Positions 16,355 to 25,005 of a DNA stretch of 64,000 bases are shown one piece after another. The stretch lies in NCBI GenBank assembly GCA_019454205.1, contig CP075369.1:2480001-2544000 (forward strand), written 5' to 3'. This stretch comes from Xanthobacteraceae bacterium (GTDB taxonomy: Bacteria > Pseudomonadota > Alphaproteobacteria > Rhizobiales > Xanthobacteraceae). The position numbers and the translations under genes were made by a program. The notes beneath the pieces are model-generated. The model ran no database searches, was not told the origin of the DNA, and saw nothing but the letters and a program-made list of their open reading frames with translations. The first letter of the stretch is position 1. Each line of letters begins with the position of its first letter.

Positions 16355-17749
16355 TTAAAGGCCCTTGACGATGTTCTCGACCATCTTCTTCGCGTCGGCG
16401 AACAGCATCATGGTGTTGTCGCGGAAGAACAACTCGTTCTCGACGCCGGCATAGCCCGAACCCATGCCGCGCTTCACGAACAGCACCGTCTTCGCCTTTT
16501 CCACGTCCAGCACCGGCATGCCGAAGATCGGAGACTTCGGATCGGTCTTGGCGGACGGGTTGGTGACGTCGTTCGCGCCGATGACGAAGGCGACATCCGC
16601 CTGTCCGAAATCGGAGTTGATGTCTTCGAGTTCGAACACTTCGTCGTAGGGCACGTTGGCTTCGGCCAGCAGCACGTTCATGTGGCCCGGCATGCGGCCC
16701 GCGACCGGATGGATCGCGTACTTCACCTCGACGCCTTCTTCTTTCAGCTTGTCGGCCATTTCGCGGAGCGCGTGCTGCGCCTGCGCGACCGCCATGCCGT
16801 AACCCGGCACGATGATGACCTTCTCCGCGTTCTTCATGATGAAGGCCGCGTCATCCGCCGAACCCTGTTTCACGGGGCGCGTCTCGACATGACCGGCGGC
16901 GGCGGAAGTCTCGCCGCCGAAGCCGCCGAGGATCACCGAGATGAATGAGCGGTTCATGCCCTTGCACATGATGTACGAGAGGATGGCGCCGGAAGAACCG
17001 ACCAGCGCGCCGGTGATGATCAGCGCCGCATTGCCGAGCGTGAAGCCGATGCCCGCAGCCGCCCAGCCCGAATAGGAGTTCAGCATCGAGACGACGACCG
17101 GCATATCCGCGCCGCCGATCGGAACGATGATAAGCACGCCGAGCACGAAGGACAGCAGGACAATCGCCCAGAACAGCGCGTGGCTTTCGGTGCGCACGAA
17201 GAAGATGACGGCGAGCAGCAAGGCCGCCGCCAGCGCGAGATTGATGAGGTGGCGCGCGGGCAGGATGATCGGCGCGCCCGACATGTTGCCGTTCAGTTTC
17301 GCGAACGCGATCACCGAGCCGGTGAACGTGATCGCGCCGATGGCAGCACCCAGCGCCATCTCCACCAGCGACGCGGCGGCAATCGAGCCGATATTGCCGA
17401 TGCCGAAGGCCGACGGTGCATAGAGCGCGCCCGCCGCGACCAATACGGCCGCGAGACCGACGAGGGAGTGGAACGCCGCGACCAGTTGCGGCATCTGCGT
17501 CATCGCGATTTTGCGCGACATCACCGCGCCGATGCCGCCGCCAATGGCGAGGCCGGCGATCACCAGCACCCAGCCGATGGCGTCGGCCGGCGGCGAGTAA
17601 GCCAGCGTGGTGCCGATGGCGATTGCCATGCCGATCATGCCGTAGCGGTTGCCGTCCCGCGACGTGGTCGGATGCGAAAGTCCCCGCAGCGCGAGGATGA
17701 ACAGGACGCCGGAGACGAGGTAAAGGACGGCGACGATATCTGCGCTCAT
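16355..17749 (-). CDS. pntB: NAD(P) transhydrogenase subunit beta
   Basis: A 464-residue PntB. Its N-terminal part holds about nine membrane helices forming half of the proton channel (domain II), including GSVIAFAKLNG. Its C-terminal part is the NADP(H)-binding domain III (VIIVPGYGMAVAQAQHALRE, HPVAGRMPGHMNVLLAEA, GANDVTNPSAKTDPKSPIFG, without quoting further). With PntAA and PntAB it couples the proton gradient to NADPH formation at the inner membrane. It is the last gene of coxIV-pntAA-pntAB-pntB, starting 7 bases after the pntAB stop. Confidence 0.97.
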   Translation of the reverse strand: MSADIVAVLYLVSGVLFILALRGLSHPTTSRDGNRYGMIGMAIAIGTTLAYSPPADAIGWVLVIAGLAIGGGIGAVMSRKIAMTQMPQLVAAFHSLVGLAAVLVAAGALYAPSAFGIGNIGSIAAASLVEMALGAAIGAITFTGSVIAFAKLNGNMSGAPIILPARHLINLALAAALLLAVIFFVRTESHALFWAIVLLSFVLGVLIIVPIGGADMPVVVSMLNSYSGWAAAGIGFTLGNAALIITGALVGSSGAILSYIMCKGMNRSFISVILGGFGGETSAAAGHVETRPVKQGSADDAAFIMKNAEKVIIVPGYGMAVAQAQHALREMADKLKEEGVEVKYAIHPVAGRMPGHMNVLLAEANVPYDEVFELEDINSDFGQADVAFVIGANDVTNPSAKTDPKSPIFGMPVLDVEKAKTVLFVKRGMGSGYAGVENELFFRDNTMMLFADAKKMVENIVKGL

Positions 17750-17756
17750 GGCCGCC

Positions 17757-18185
17757 TCACTTCTTCTTCTGATACATCGCCAGCATGCGCTGGGTGACGA
17801 GGAAACCGCCGAAGATGTTCACAGAGGCCATGATCAGCGCGAAGAACCCGAGGATGCGCGACCACCACGCGGCGGAAGCATCGCCCGCCAGCGGCACGCC
17901 GACCGCGAGCAGCGCGCCGACCACGATCACCGACGAGATCGCGTTGGTCACCGACATCAGCGGCGTATGCAGCGCGGGCGTCACCGACCACACCACGTAG
18001 TAGCCGACGAAACAGGCCAGCACGAAGATCGAGATCTGGAACACGAAGGGGCTGGCCGCGGAGGCGGAAGCCGTCGCCATCGCGTTCAGCGGCAATACGC
18101 TTTCGTCGCTCGACATGAACTCGTAGAAGCCGTCGGAGCAGGCGGTGAGCGCAAACGAAACCAGATCGGTCATGTTCTCGAACAT
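17757..18185 (-). CDS. pntAB: NAD(P) transhydrogenase subunit alpha, membrane part
   Basis: A 142-residue protein carrying the three or four membrane helices of the transhydrogenase alpha chain (FVFQISIFVLACFVGYYVV, then TPLMSVTNAISSVIVVGALL). It lies between pntAA and pntB, as in the three-subunit Rhodospirillum-type enzyme; in E. coli the same part is fused to PntA. The start at 18185 (MFENMTDLVSF) is preceded by AGGATAGGCGC and lies 4 bases after pntAA. The C-terminus MLAMYQKKK is typical of the family. Confidence 0.95.
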   Translation of the reverse strand: MFENMTDLVSFALTACSDGFYEFMSSDESVLPLNAMATASASAASPFVFQISIFVLACFVGYYVVWSVTPALHTPLMSVTNAISSVIVVGALLAVGVPLAGDASAAWWSRILGFFALIMASVNIFGGFLVTQRMLAMYQKKK

Positions 18186-18189
18186 GCGC

Positions 18190-19314
18190 CTATCCTTTCG
18201 GCATGAAATTCGGGTGGACGACCGCGCCATCGCGCGTCAGCAGCGTCGCCTTGATGAGTTCGTCATCCCAGTTGGGCGCGAACTTCTTTTCCTTGTCGAA
18301 CATGGTCTCGACGAAGGCGTAGAGGTTCTTCGCGTAGAGCGAGGAAGCGGTGGCCGCGAGACGGCCCGCCACGTTCAGGTGGCCGACGATCTTCACGCCG
18401 TTCACGTCCACGATCTTGCCGGCTTCCGCGCCCTCGACGTTACCGCCGCGCTCGACCGCGAGATCGACGATCACCGAACCCGGCTTCATCGATGCAACCA
18501 TTTCCTTCGTGATCAGTCGCGGCGCGGGACGGCCCGGAATCAGAGCGGTCGTAATCACGATGTCCTGCTTCTTGATGTGCTCGGCGGTCAGCGCGGCCTG
18601 CTTCGCCTGATACTCCTTCGACATTTCCTTGGCGTAGCCGCCCGCGGTCTGCGCGTTCTTGAACTCCTCGTCCTCGACCGCGAGGAACTTCGCGCCCAGG
18701 CTCTCGACCTGCTCTTTCGTGGCGGGGCGCACGTCGGTCGCCGTCACCACCGCGCCGAGGCGGCGCGCGGTTGCAATCGCCTGCAACCCGGCGACGCCGA
18801 CGCCCATGATGAAGGCCTTGGCGGCGGGCACGGTGCCGGCCGCGGTCATCATCATCGGCAGCGCACGGCCGAATTCGGAGGAAGCATCCACCACCGCGCG
18901 GTAGCCCGCGAGGTTCGCCTGTGAGGAAAGCACGTCCATCACCTGCGCGCGGGTGATGCGCGGCATCAATTCCATCGCGAAAGCGGAGACCTTCGCCGCC
19001 GCGAGATCCTTCAGCGCGGCGTCGTTGCCGTAGGGGTCCATGATGGAAATGACGAGTGCACCCGGCTTGTAGGAACCAAGCTCGGATTTCGTCGGACGGC
19101 GGACCTTCAGGACAATATCGGCGTCCTTCGCGACGCCATTGCCGATTTCAGCACCGGCGGCGGAAAAATCGGCATCCGGAATGCCGGCCTTGCCGCCCGC
19201 GCCTTTCTCTACCGCGACTTTCGCGCCGAGATTGGCGAAGCGCTTGACGGTATCCGGGGTTGCCGCGACGCGCGGCTCGCCCTGTTCGGTTTCAGCCGGG
19301 ATCGCGATCTTCAT
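18190..19314 (-). CDS. pntAA: NAD(P) transhydrogenase subunit alpha, soluble part
   Basis: A 374-residue NAD(H)-binding domain I of the transhydrogenase, with homology to alanine dehydrogenase: IPAETEQGEPRVAATPDTVK at the N-terminus, the mobile-loop region, GVGVAGLQAIATARRLGAVV as the Rossmann motif, TDVRPATKEQVESLGAKF and LIPGRPAPRLI. It binds NADH in the cytoplasm and docks on PntAB/PntB. It is the second gene of the operon, 22 bases after coxIV. Confidence 0.97.
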   Translation of the reverse strand: MKIAIPAETEQGEPRVAATPDTVKRFANLGAKVAVEKGAGGKAGIPDADFSAAGAEIGNGVAKDADIVLKVRRPTKSELGSYKPGALVISIMDPYGNDAALKDLAAAKVSAFAMELMPRITRAQVMDVLSSQANLAGYRAVVDASSEFGRALPMMMTAAGTVPAAKAFIMGVGVAGLQAIATARRLGAVVTATDVRPATKEQVESLGAKFLAVEDEEFKNAQTAGGYAKEMSKEYQAKQAALTAEHIKKQDIVITTALIPGRPAPRLITKEMVASMKPGSVIVDLAVERGGNVEGAEAGKIVDVNGVKIVGHLNVAGRLAATASSLYAKNLYAFVETMFDKEKKFAPNWDDELIKATLLTRDGAVVHPNFMPKG

Positions 19315-19336
19315 TTGGCGTTACTCGCCTAAAGGG

Positions 19337-19489
19337 TCAGGTCAGGAACCAGAACATCAAAAATACGATGATGACATTGAGGATCACGCCCCACTTCACC
19401 ATCTCGATGAAGAGATTGTAGGTGCTTTCGTGTTCGGCGTAATCGTTGCCCTTGGCGGTGCCGTATTCGGTCTTGCCGTGACTGGCCAT
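19337..19489 (-). CDS. aa3-type cytochrome c oxidase subunit IV
   Basis: A 50-residue protein: a short hydrophilic N-terminus (HGKTEYGTAKGNDYAEHEST) followed by a single membrane helix (VKWGVILNVIIVFLMFWFL). This is the pattern of the small bacterial aa3-type oxidase subunit IV, which packs against the catalytic subunits without a known catalytic role. The start is the ATG at 19489; a longer frame exists upstream but has no family support. It is the first gene before pntAA, away from the other oxidase genes, and I recall the same arrangement in related rhizobia. Confidence 0.85.
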   Translation of the reverse strand: MASHGKTEYGTAKGNDYAEHESTYNLFIEMVKWGVILNVIIVFLMFWFLT

Positions 19490-19563
19490 GATCAGGGTCC
19501 CCAATTCCCGGAAATTGCTGCATGTTGAATTACCGGAAAGCGCCGGGGCGGGCAAATGCCCTT

Positions 19564-20934
19564 TCAGTGATCGGCGGATAACCCGGCACGCCGGAGCGCC
19601 GCCGCCTGGCGGTCCGCCACCGCCTGCACCGAAAAGTCGCGGATGGCATCCTCGAACAGGCGATGGAAATTCATTTCCGCGCGCAGGTGCAGGAAAACGC
19701 CGCCGAGACCGATCGCCGCGCGGTCCATGAACACGAATTCGCGTGGCACCGTGACCGGACCGAACTCGCGCATAGCCTGCTTCACGCGGAACGCTTCCCT
19801 GCGGCCGTATTGCGCAGGCGCAATGCCGTCCGCGATGGTGCGGACCCGGTCATCCATCAGCGGCCCATAGATAAAGCGCGCCCAGATGTTGAGGGCTTCG
19901 ATCATGGGCTTCGAGAGGTTCTTGAAGCCCCAGACCTCGTAGGCCGCAACCACGCGCGCCTCGTCCCCTTCGCGCAGCCCCCGGTAGAGATCGACCACGC
20001 CGCCGACGAAACGCGGCGGGAAAATCCGGATGCAGCCGTAGTCGAGGAGATTGATCCCGGCGGGCAGGTCCGCTTCCTCGAATACCGTGTAGTTGCCGAG
20101 ATGCGGATCGCCGTGAATCACGCCGAAGCGCGAGAACGGCAGCCACCATGCCCTGAACATCGCCGCCGCCAGACGGTTGCGCTGTTCGAGATCGCGCTCC
20201 TTGTAGGCGAGCAGCTTCTCGCCGCCCAGCCAGTCGAGCGTCAGCAGGCGGCCGGTGGAAAGCTCCGGCCAGACCTTCGGCACCCGCACCTCGCGCACAT
20301 CCGCGAGCATCTCGCCGTAGAGCGCGGCGTGTTTCGCCTCGCGCCGGTAATCGAGTTCTTCGCGCAGCCGCGCGCCGATCTCCGCTTGAATCTCGCGCGT
20401 GTCGATTTCCGGCGACATGCGCCGGTACAGCGAAAGCACGATGCCGAGCTGGCGCAAATCCGCTTCCACGGTGGACTGCATCTCCGGGTATTGCAGCTTG
20501 CAAGCAAGCAGCGCGCCGTCCTTCGCGGTCGCGCGATGCACCTGACCGAGCGAGGCGGCGGCAGCCGGGGCCTTGGTGAAGGAACCGAATTTCGTTTCCC
20601 AGTCCTGCCCCAGTTCGGCGGCCATGCGTCGCTTCACGAAAGGCCAGCCCATCGGCGGCGCTTCCGATTGCAGTTTCATCAGTTCGGAAGCGTATTCGGG
20701 CGGCAGCGCATCGGGGATGGTCGCGAGCAGTTGCGCGACCTTCATGAGCGGACCTTTCAGTCCGCCGAGTGCGCTCGCCAGCGCCGACGCATTGGCATCG
20801 CGCGAACCGCCGCCGAATACGCGCTGCGCCCCTAACCGTGCTGCAACGCCGCCGACATTCGCACCCACGCGCGCGTATCGCGCCGCCCGCGCGGAGAAAC
20901 GGTTTCTCTCGGAGTCTTCCGGCTTGTCAGCCAA
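19564..20934 (-). CDS. ABC1/UbiB-family atypical kinase
   Basis: A 456-residue ABC1 (AarF/UbiB/ADCK) protein of the atypical kinase superfamily linked to ubiquinone synthesis and lipid homeostasis. Family motifs are the alanine-rich loop (KAPAAAASLGQVHRA), the ATP-binding Lys in ACKLQYP, the catalytic GVIHGDPHLGNYTV and the metal Asp in NLLDYGCIRIF. The N-terminal KxGQ signature appears as KVAQ (LMKVAQLLATIP), an Ala replacing the Gly. It overlaps the upstream BKACE gene by 8 bases on the same strand and is probably co-transcribed. No transmembrane helices are evident at the C-terminus, unlike E. coli UbiB. Confidence 0.88.
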   Translation of the reverse strand: MADKPEDSERNRFSARAARYARVGANVGGVAARLGAQRVFGGGSRDANASALASALGGLKGPLMKVAQLLATIPDALPPEYASELMKLQSEAPPMGWPFVKRRMAAELGQDWETKFGSFTKAPAAAASLGQVHRATAKDGALLACKLQYPEMQSTVEADLRQLGIVLSLYRRMSPEIDTREIQAEIGARLREELDYRREAKHAALYGEMLADVREVRVPKVWPELSTGRLLTLDWLGGEKLLAYKERDLEQRNRLAAAMFRAWWLPFSRFGVIHGDPHLGNYTVFEEADLPAGINLLDYGCIRIFPPRFVGGVVDLYRGLREGDEARVVAAYEVWGFKNLSKPMIEALNIWARFIYGPLMDDRVRTIADGIAPAQYGRREAFRVKQAMREFGPVTVPREFVFMDRAAIGLGGVFLHLRAEMNFHRLFEDAIRDFSVQAVADRQAAALRRAGLSADH

Positions 20935-21841
20935 CCGCCCTGCCTCGTTGCAGGCGCTGGTTCAGCGCCTTCGTCGCAGTACGAACGTCCGAAGCGGAAG
21001 CTGGTTCGCTTCCCTGCGCGCGAATGATCTTCACGGCTTCTTCCACCAGCGCGGCATTGGTCTGCGAAGCACCCCACGGCATGTCTTCGAGGCCGACGCG
21101 CACATGCCCTTCCCGCTCCACGGCGGAAGCGATCAGCGGCCGGATATCGACGCCGAGACCCGCGACCATCCACGGATAATCGCCCGCGGTTTCACGGAGC
21201 AACGTGAGGTGCGCATCGAGATGCACTGGCTTCGGCGGGAAGCCGAAGGTGAATTCCTCCGCGAACATGAAGCGGTAGATCGGCGACGGCACCTTCGGCA
21301 TCGCTTTCGCGGATGCCGCGCCCATGCGCGTGAAACCCGGCTCGTAGATCGCGTAGCTCGGATGCACGGAATATTCTTCGCAGATGCGCATGCCTTCGTA
21401 GAAGTGGTCGTCGGGATTTTGATAGACGAAACCGGGAGCGAGTTTCGCGACTTCCTGAAAGCGCGCGAAGTTGCACGAACCGGGATCGACCACAGCCCAC
21501 TCCGCAAGTCCGCGCTTCGCGAGTTCTTCGAGATGCTCGTAGCGCTCGCGGGCGGTTTTCATCTCGCCGTTCGCATAGGACGAACCCGCGATCGGGATCG
21601 TCGGATAGACGATGGCATCGCACTGCGCGCGAATGCCCTCGACCACCGCGGCATAGAGTTGCCAGTCGTCGCGCTGTTGCCCGGTCGCCTCGTCATAGAC
21701 GTGCAGGTGGACGATGGCCGCGCCCGCTTTCGCGGCGGCGATGCCGTCGGAGATGATGTCTTTCGTCGAAACCGGAATGCCGGGCTGGCGCGCCTTGCCC
21801 CACGGCCCGTTGATCGCGGCTTCGATCCAGACCTTCGCCAT
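20927..21841 (-). CDS. BKACE family beta-keto acid cleavage enzyme
   Basis: A 304-residue TIM-barrel enzyme of the DUF849/BKACE family, which cleaves a beta-keto acid with acetyl-CoA using a Zn or other divalent ion (the type member acts on 3-keto-5-aminohexanoate). The metal-binding HLHVYDEATG (about residues 46-55), the N-terminal IEAAINGPWG and the C-terminal GHVRVGLEDMPWG with the third His region are present. The substrate cannot be deduced. It starts 1 base from the stop of the membrane protein upstream and overlaps the ABC1 kinase gene downstream, giving a tight three-gene unit. Confidence 0.88.
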   Translation of the reverse strand: MAKVWIEAAINGPWGKARQPGIPVSTKDIISDGIAAAKAGAAIVHLHVYDEATGQQRDDWQLYAAVVEGIRAQCDAIVYPTIPIAGSSYANGEMKTARERYEHLEELAKRGLAEWAVVDPGSCNFARFQEVAKLAPGFVYQNPDDHFYEGMRICEEYSVHPSYAIYEPGFTRMGAASAKAMPKVPSPIYRFMFAEEFTFGFPPKPVHLDAHLTLLRETAGDYPWMVAGLGVDIRPLIASAVEREGHVRVGLEDMPWGASQTNAALVEEAVKIIRAQGSEPASASDVRTATKALNQRLQRGRAVG

Positions 21842-21842
21842 C

Positions 21843-22301
21843 TTACGCGGCAGGCGCGGAGGCTTCCGGATCGGCCGGCTTGTTACGCTTGCGCAGCCAC
21901 GGCACCAGATAAAAGAGTGCGGTTACCCCGATCACGATCCAGAGCAGGTAGCCCATCAGGTAATCGAAGAAGCCGAGCTTGTAGGGCGGCAGCGGATTCG
22001 GCAGGAAGCCGCCGCGCTGCAGCCGCTCCAGCTCCGCGCCGGTCGGCATGTGGTAGTAGCGCTTGCTGTCGCCCTTCACGCCGAGCACGTAGCCGTCGTC
22101 GGTGACGTTGACGCCCGCGATGATGCTGAACGTGCTGGTCTTGTAGGCGAGATAGAGCGCCTCGCCGTTCGCGCCGGTCGCCGTCACGTCCTGAATGAAG
22201 TTGATGTGCTCGCTGGTGCCGAACATGTATTTCGCCTGCACCGGCGAACTTGAGAACGCACCGAACAAAACCGCGAAGGCGACAAGCGCTGCACGAACCA
22301 T
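21843..22301 (-). CDS. Exported/membrane protein of unknown function
   Basis: A 152-residue protein with a signal peptide (LVAFAVLFGAFSSSPVQAKY), a periplasmic region of about 90 residues (KYMFGTSEHINFIQDVTATG, then YVLGVKGDSKRYYHMPTGAE) and one membrane helix near the C-terminus (DYLMGYLLWIVIGVTALFYL). A short basic and Pro-rich cytoplasmic tail follows. I do not recognise the family. It is the first gene of the unit with BKACE and the ABC1 kinase. The start at 22301 follows CAGGAAAAAACA; earlier in-frame Met codons lack a good site. Confidence 0.6.
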   Translation of the reverse strand: MVRAALVAFAVLFGAFSSSPVQAKYMFGTSEHINFIQDVTATGANGEALYLAYKTSTFSIIAGVNVTDDGYVLGVKGDSKRYYHMPTGAELERLQRGGFLPNPLPPYKLGFFDYLMGYLLWIVIGVTALFYLVPWLRKRNKPADPEASAPAA

Positions 22302-22431
22302 TGTTTTTTCCTGACCAGTCATGCGGACCGGGCGCCGGCCGCGTAACGCCATCATTCCCCGGAAACGAAGGGCAAGGCAATCGGCGCGCCTTGCAGCGCT
22401 AAGCACATTTTCGTGCGCGTGCCGCAGGCGC

Positions 22432-24264
22432 TTACGCCGCCTTATCCAGCTTCTCGATCTCGTCGATCATGCTGGAGATGAGCTTCAGCCCGGTCTGCCA
22501 GAACGCCGGGTCGCGCGCGTCCAGCCCGAACGGCTTGAGCAGGTCGGAATGATGCTTGGTGCCGCCGGCCGCCAGCATTGCGAGATAGCGCTCGGCAAAG
22601 CCAGCATCCGCCTTCTCGTAGACCGCGTAGAGCGAATTCACGAGGCAATCGCCGAACGCATAGGCGTAGACATAGAACGGCGCGTGCACGAAGTGGCCGA
22701 TATAGGTCCAGTACGTCTCGTAGCCTTCGCCAAGGTGGATTGCGGGTCCGAGGCTCTCGCCCTGCACGCTCATCCAGAGTTCGCAGATTTTCTCAGGCGT
22801 GAGTTCGCCGTTCTTGCGCTCGGTGTGGAGCTTCCGCTCGAACGTATAGAACGCGATCTGGCGCACGACCGTATTGATCATGTCCTCGACCTTCTGCACC
22901 AGCATCGCCTTGCGCTGCGCGGGCGCGGCTTTCGCAAGCAAGGCACGGAAGGTCAGCATCTCGCCGAACACGGAAGCGGTTTCTGCGAGCGTCAAAGGCG
23001 TCGGCGCCATCAGCGCGCCATTCGGCGCAGCCAGCACCTGATGCACGCCATGGCCGAGTTCGTGCGCGAGCGTCATCACGTCGCGCGGACGGCCCATGTA
23101 GTTCAGCAGCACGTAAGGATGCGCGGACGGCACGGTGGGGTGTGCGAATGCGCCCGACGCCTTGCCCGGACGCACCGGCGCGTCGATCCAGTTCTTGTCG
23201 AAGAACTGCTTCGCGATATCGGCCATGCGCGGCGAGAACGCCGCATAGGCCGACAACACCGTCTCGCGCGCTTCCGGCCACGCGATCAGGCGCTGCTCGA
23301 CCTTCGGCAGCGGCGCATTGCGATCCCAGTGCTCCAACCGCTCCTTGCCGAACCACTTCGCCTTCATCTTGTAGTAGCGGTGCGACACCCGCGGGAACGA
23401 CGCGCGCACGACCTCGACCAGCGCGTCCACGACCTCGCGCTCGACGCGGTTCGAGAGATGCCGCGCATCGGCTATGTCCTGAAAGCCACGCCAGCGGTCG
23501 GAGATTTCCTTGTCCTTCGCCAGCACGTTCGTAATCAGCGTGAAGGTCGGGAGATTTTCCTTGAACACTTTCGCAAGCGAACCCGCCGCCTTCGCGCGCT
23601 TGCTCTCGTCGGCGTCCTGCAACAGCGTCAGCGTCGGCTCCAGCGTCAGCCGCTCGTTGTCGATGTCAAAGCGCAGGCCCGCGACCGTCTCGTCGAACAG
23701 GCGATTCCACGCGCCGCGCCCGGTCACGGATTTTTCGTGGAACAGAAGTTCGATGCGGTCTTCGAGCTGATACGGCTTCTCGCGGCGCGTATCCTCGACC
23801 CACGGCCGGTAGTGGCCGAAGATCGGGTCTTCGAGCGCGCGCTCGATCAGCACGTCGTCGATGCGGTTCAGTTCCAGCGTGAAGAACAGGAGATGCGACG
23901 AGGCGCCGGTGATCTTCTCGACTACGTCGCCGTAGAACTTGCCGCGCGCGGGATCGCTGGTGTCGCCGGCGCGCACGAGTCCCGCGAAGGAAACCAGCCG
24001 TCCCAGCAGGTCGTCGATCGCTTCATAGCGGCGCACCGCCGCGCCGAACGCCGCGCCCGCGGCGGGCGACTTCGCGATCTCTTCCAGCTTGCCTTTATAC
24101 TCTTGCTCGAACGCGATGCAGTCGGCATCGGCCTTCGCGAGATCGGCCTGCACCTTCGGATCGTCGATTCCGGCATAGAGGTCGGAGAGGTTCCATTCGG
24201 GCAGCGCGCCCAGCGGACCGCCGGACGAAGAACTGGAAGCCGGATTCTCGAAGGCAATTTTCAT
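22432..24264 (-). CDS. pepF: M3 family oligoendopeptidase F
   Basis: A 610-residue zinc peptidase that degrades short peptides in the cytoplasm. The HEXXH zinc site is in TLAHELGHGVHQVL, followed by the third ligand Glu in LAETASVFGE about 25 residues later. The N-terminal helical PepF region (SDLYAGIDDPKVQADLAKAD) and the C-terminal HFVHAPFYVYAYAFGD block are typical. I put the start at 24264 (MKIAFENP), about 11 bases after AGGAG; the frame is open eight codons further upstream, with ATG but no ribosome site. It is transcribed alone. Confidence 0.92.
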   Translation of the reverse strand: MKIAFENPASSSSSGGPLGALPEWNLSDLYAGIDDPKVQADLAKADADCIAFEQEYKGKLEEIAKSPAAGAAFGAAVRRYEAIDDLLGRLVSFAGLVRAGDTSDPARGKFYGDVVEKITGASSHLLFFTLELNRIDDVLIERALEDPIFGHYRPWVEDTRREKPYQLEDRIELLFHEKSVTGRGAWNRLFDETVAGLRFDIDNERLTLEPTLTLLQDADESKRAKAAGSLAKVFKENLPTFTLITNVLAKDKEISDRWRGFQDIADARHLSNRVEREVVDALVEVVRASFPRVSHRYYKMKAKWFGKERLEHWDRNAPLPKVEQRLIAWPEARETVLSAYAAFSPRMADIAKQFFDKNWIDAPVRPGKASGAFAHPTVPSAHPYVLLNYMGRPRDVMTLAHELGHGVHQVLAAPNGALMAPTPLTLAETASVFGEMLTFRALLAKAAPAQRKAMLVQKVEDMINTVVRQIAFYTFERKLHTERKNGELTPEKICELWMSVQGESLGPAIHLGEGYETYWTYIGHFVHAPFYVYAYAFGDCLVNSLYAVYEKADAGFAERYLAMLAAGGTKHHSDLLKPFGLDARDPAFWQTGLKLISSMIDEIEKLDKAA

Positions 24265-24313
24265 CGGGCGCAAATCTCCTGCATGCATTTTCTATCGCAC
24301 AGCGCCCCATACC

Positions 24314-24928
24314 TCACAACGAAGCGGCGCTCGGATGCCACTGCGGCGCATACCCGCGCTTCAGGGCATCCGCGATAGATGGCGGCGTCAACATATCGGC
24401 GGCAATTCCGGCGAGACGCGGGCGGCTGTCTGCGTAACCTTTGGGCGTCCAGCGCAGCAGGCTCTTTCCCTTTACGGCAAAGGCATCGCTCCCGCCGAGC
24501 GTGACGAAGACGCCGTCCGGCAGCGTGTCGAGCGGGCGGCGGTGGATGCGCTTCTCCCTGGCGAGCAACCGCTCCTCGTGGAGCAGCTTGTCCATCGCCG
24601 GCGCGGGCAGCCGCCGGTGCCCGCCGCTGAACGTTTCGGCAAAGGCGAGCGCATCTTTTCTCCGGCATTCGAAGCACGGGCGATGCCCGGCGGAGAGCGC
24701 GGTCGGCTCGTCCATAAAGAAGAGTTCGGTGTAGTAGCGCCCCCAGACGTCGCGCTGCCGCCCCTTGAAGGAGAGCACGCAGCAAATCCACGCTCTGGAG
24801 GCATAACGCCGTGAGCCGAGCGTGCGGTCGTCGTTATGAAACTTCCCGCCGCGATTGCCGAACAGCGTGCCGCGCGAGGCATCGGCGAACAGGTTTCCGA
24901 ACGGATCGACGCGGTTTTGCAGTGGCAT
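24314..24928 (-). CDS. Conserved protein of unknown function
   Basis: A 204-residue soluble protein that I do not recognise. It has no signal peptide or membrane segment. Visible landmarks are an N-terminal NRVDPFGNLFADASRGTLFG, a GNRGGKFHN turn, adjacent cysteines in WICCVL, and a possible metal- or base-binding CxxC in GHRPCFECRRKDAL. The C-terminal PQWHPSAASL completes it. Polar and basic residues dominate, and FGNRGGKFHNDDRTLG suggests a nucleic-acid or nucleotide contact, but that is a guess. It begins 36 bases from the divergent response regulator region and ends 49 bases before pepF on the same strand. Codon use resembles its neighbours. Confidence 0.6.
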   Translation of the reverse strand: MPLQNRVDPFGNLFADASRGTLFGNRGGKFHNDDRTLGSRRYASRAWICCVLSFKGRQRDVWGRYYTELFFMDEPTALSAGHRPCFECRRKDALAFAETFSGGHRRLPAPAMDKLLHEERLLAREKRIHRRPLDTLPDGVFVTLGGSDAFAVKGKSLLRWTPKGYADSRPRLAGIAADMLTPPSIADALKRGYAPQWHPSAASL

Positions 24929-25005
24929 AGGCGGATTCAGACTCTCTTAACGCCCGTACACCAATGTGCCCCGAAACGGCACATTTGCGTAGCGGGCGGG
25001 GTCTG

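Noticed and set aside
22321..24378. A 685-codon plus-strand frame opposite pepF
   Set aside because: Sequence is His/Arg-rich shadow translation without domains; the M3 peptidase on the other strand has a full zinc site.
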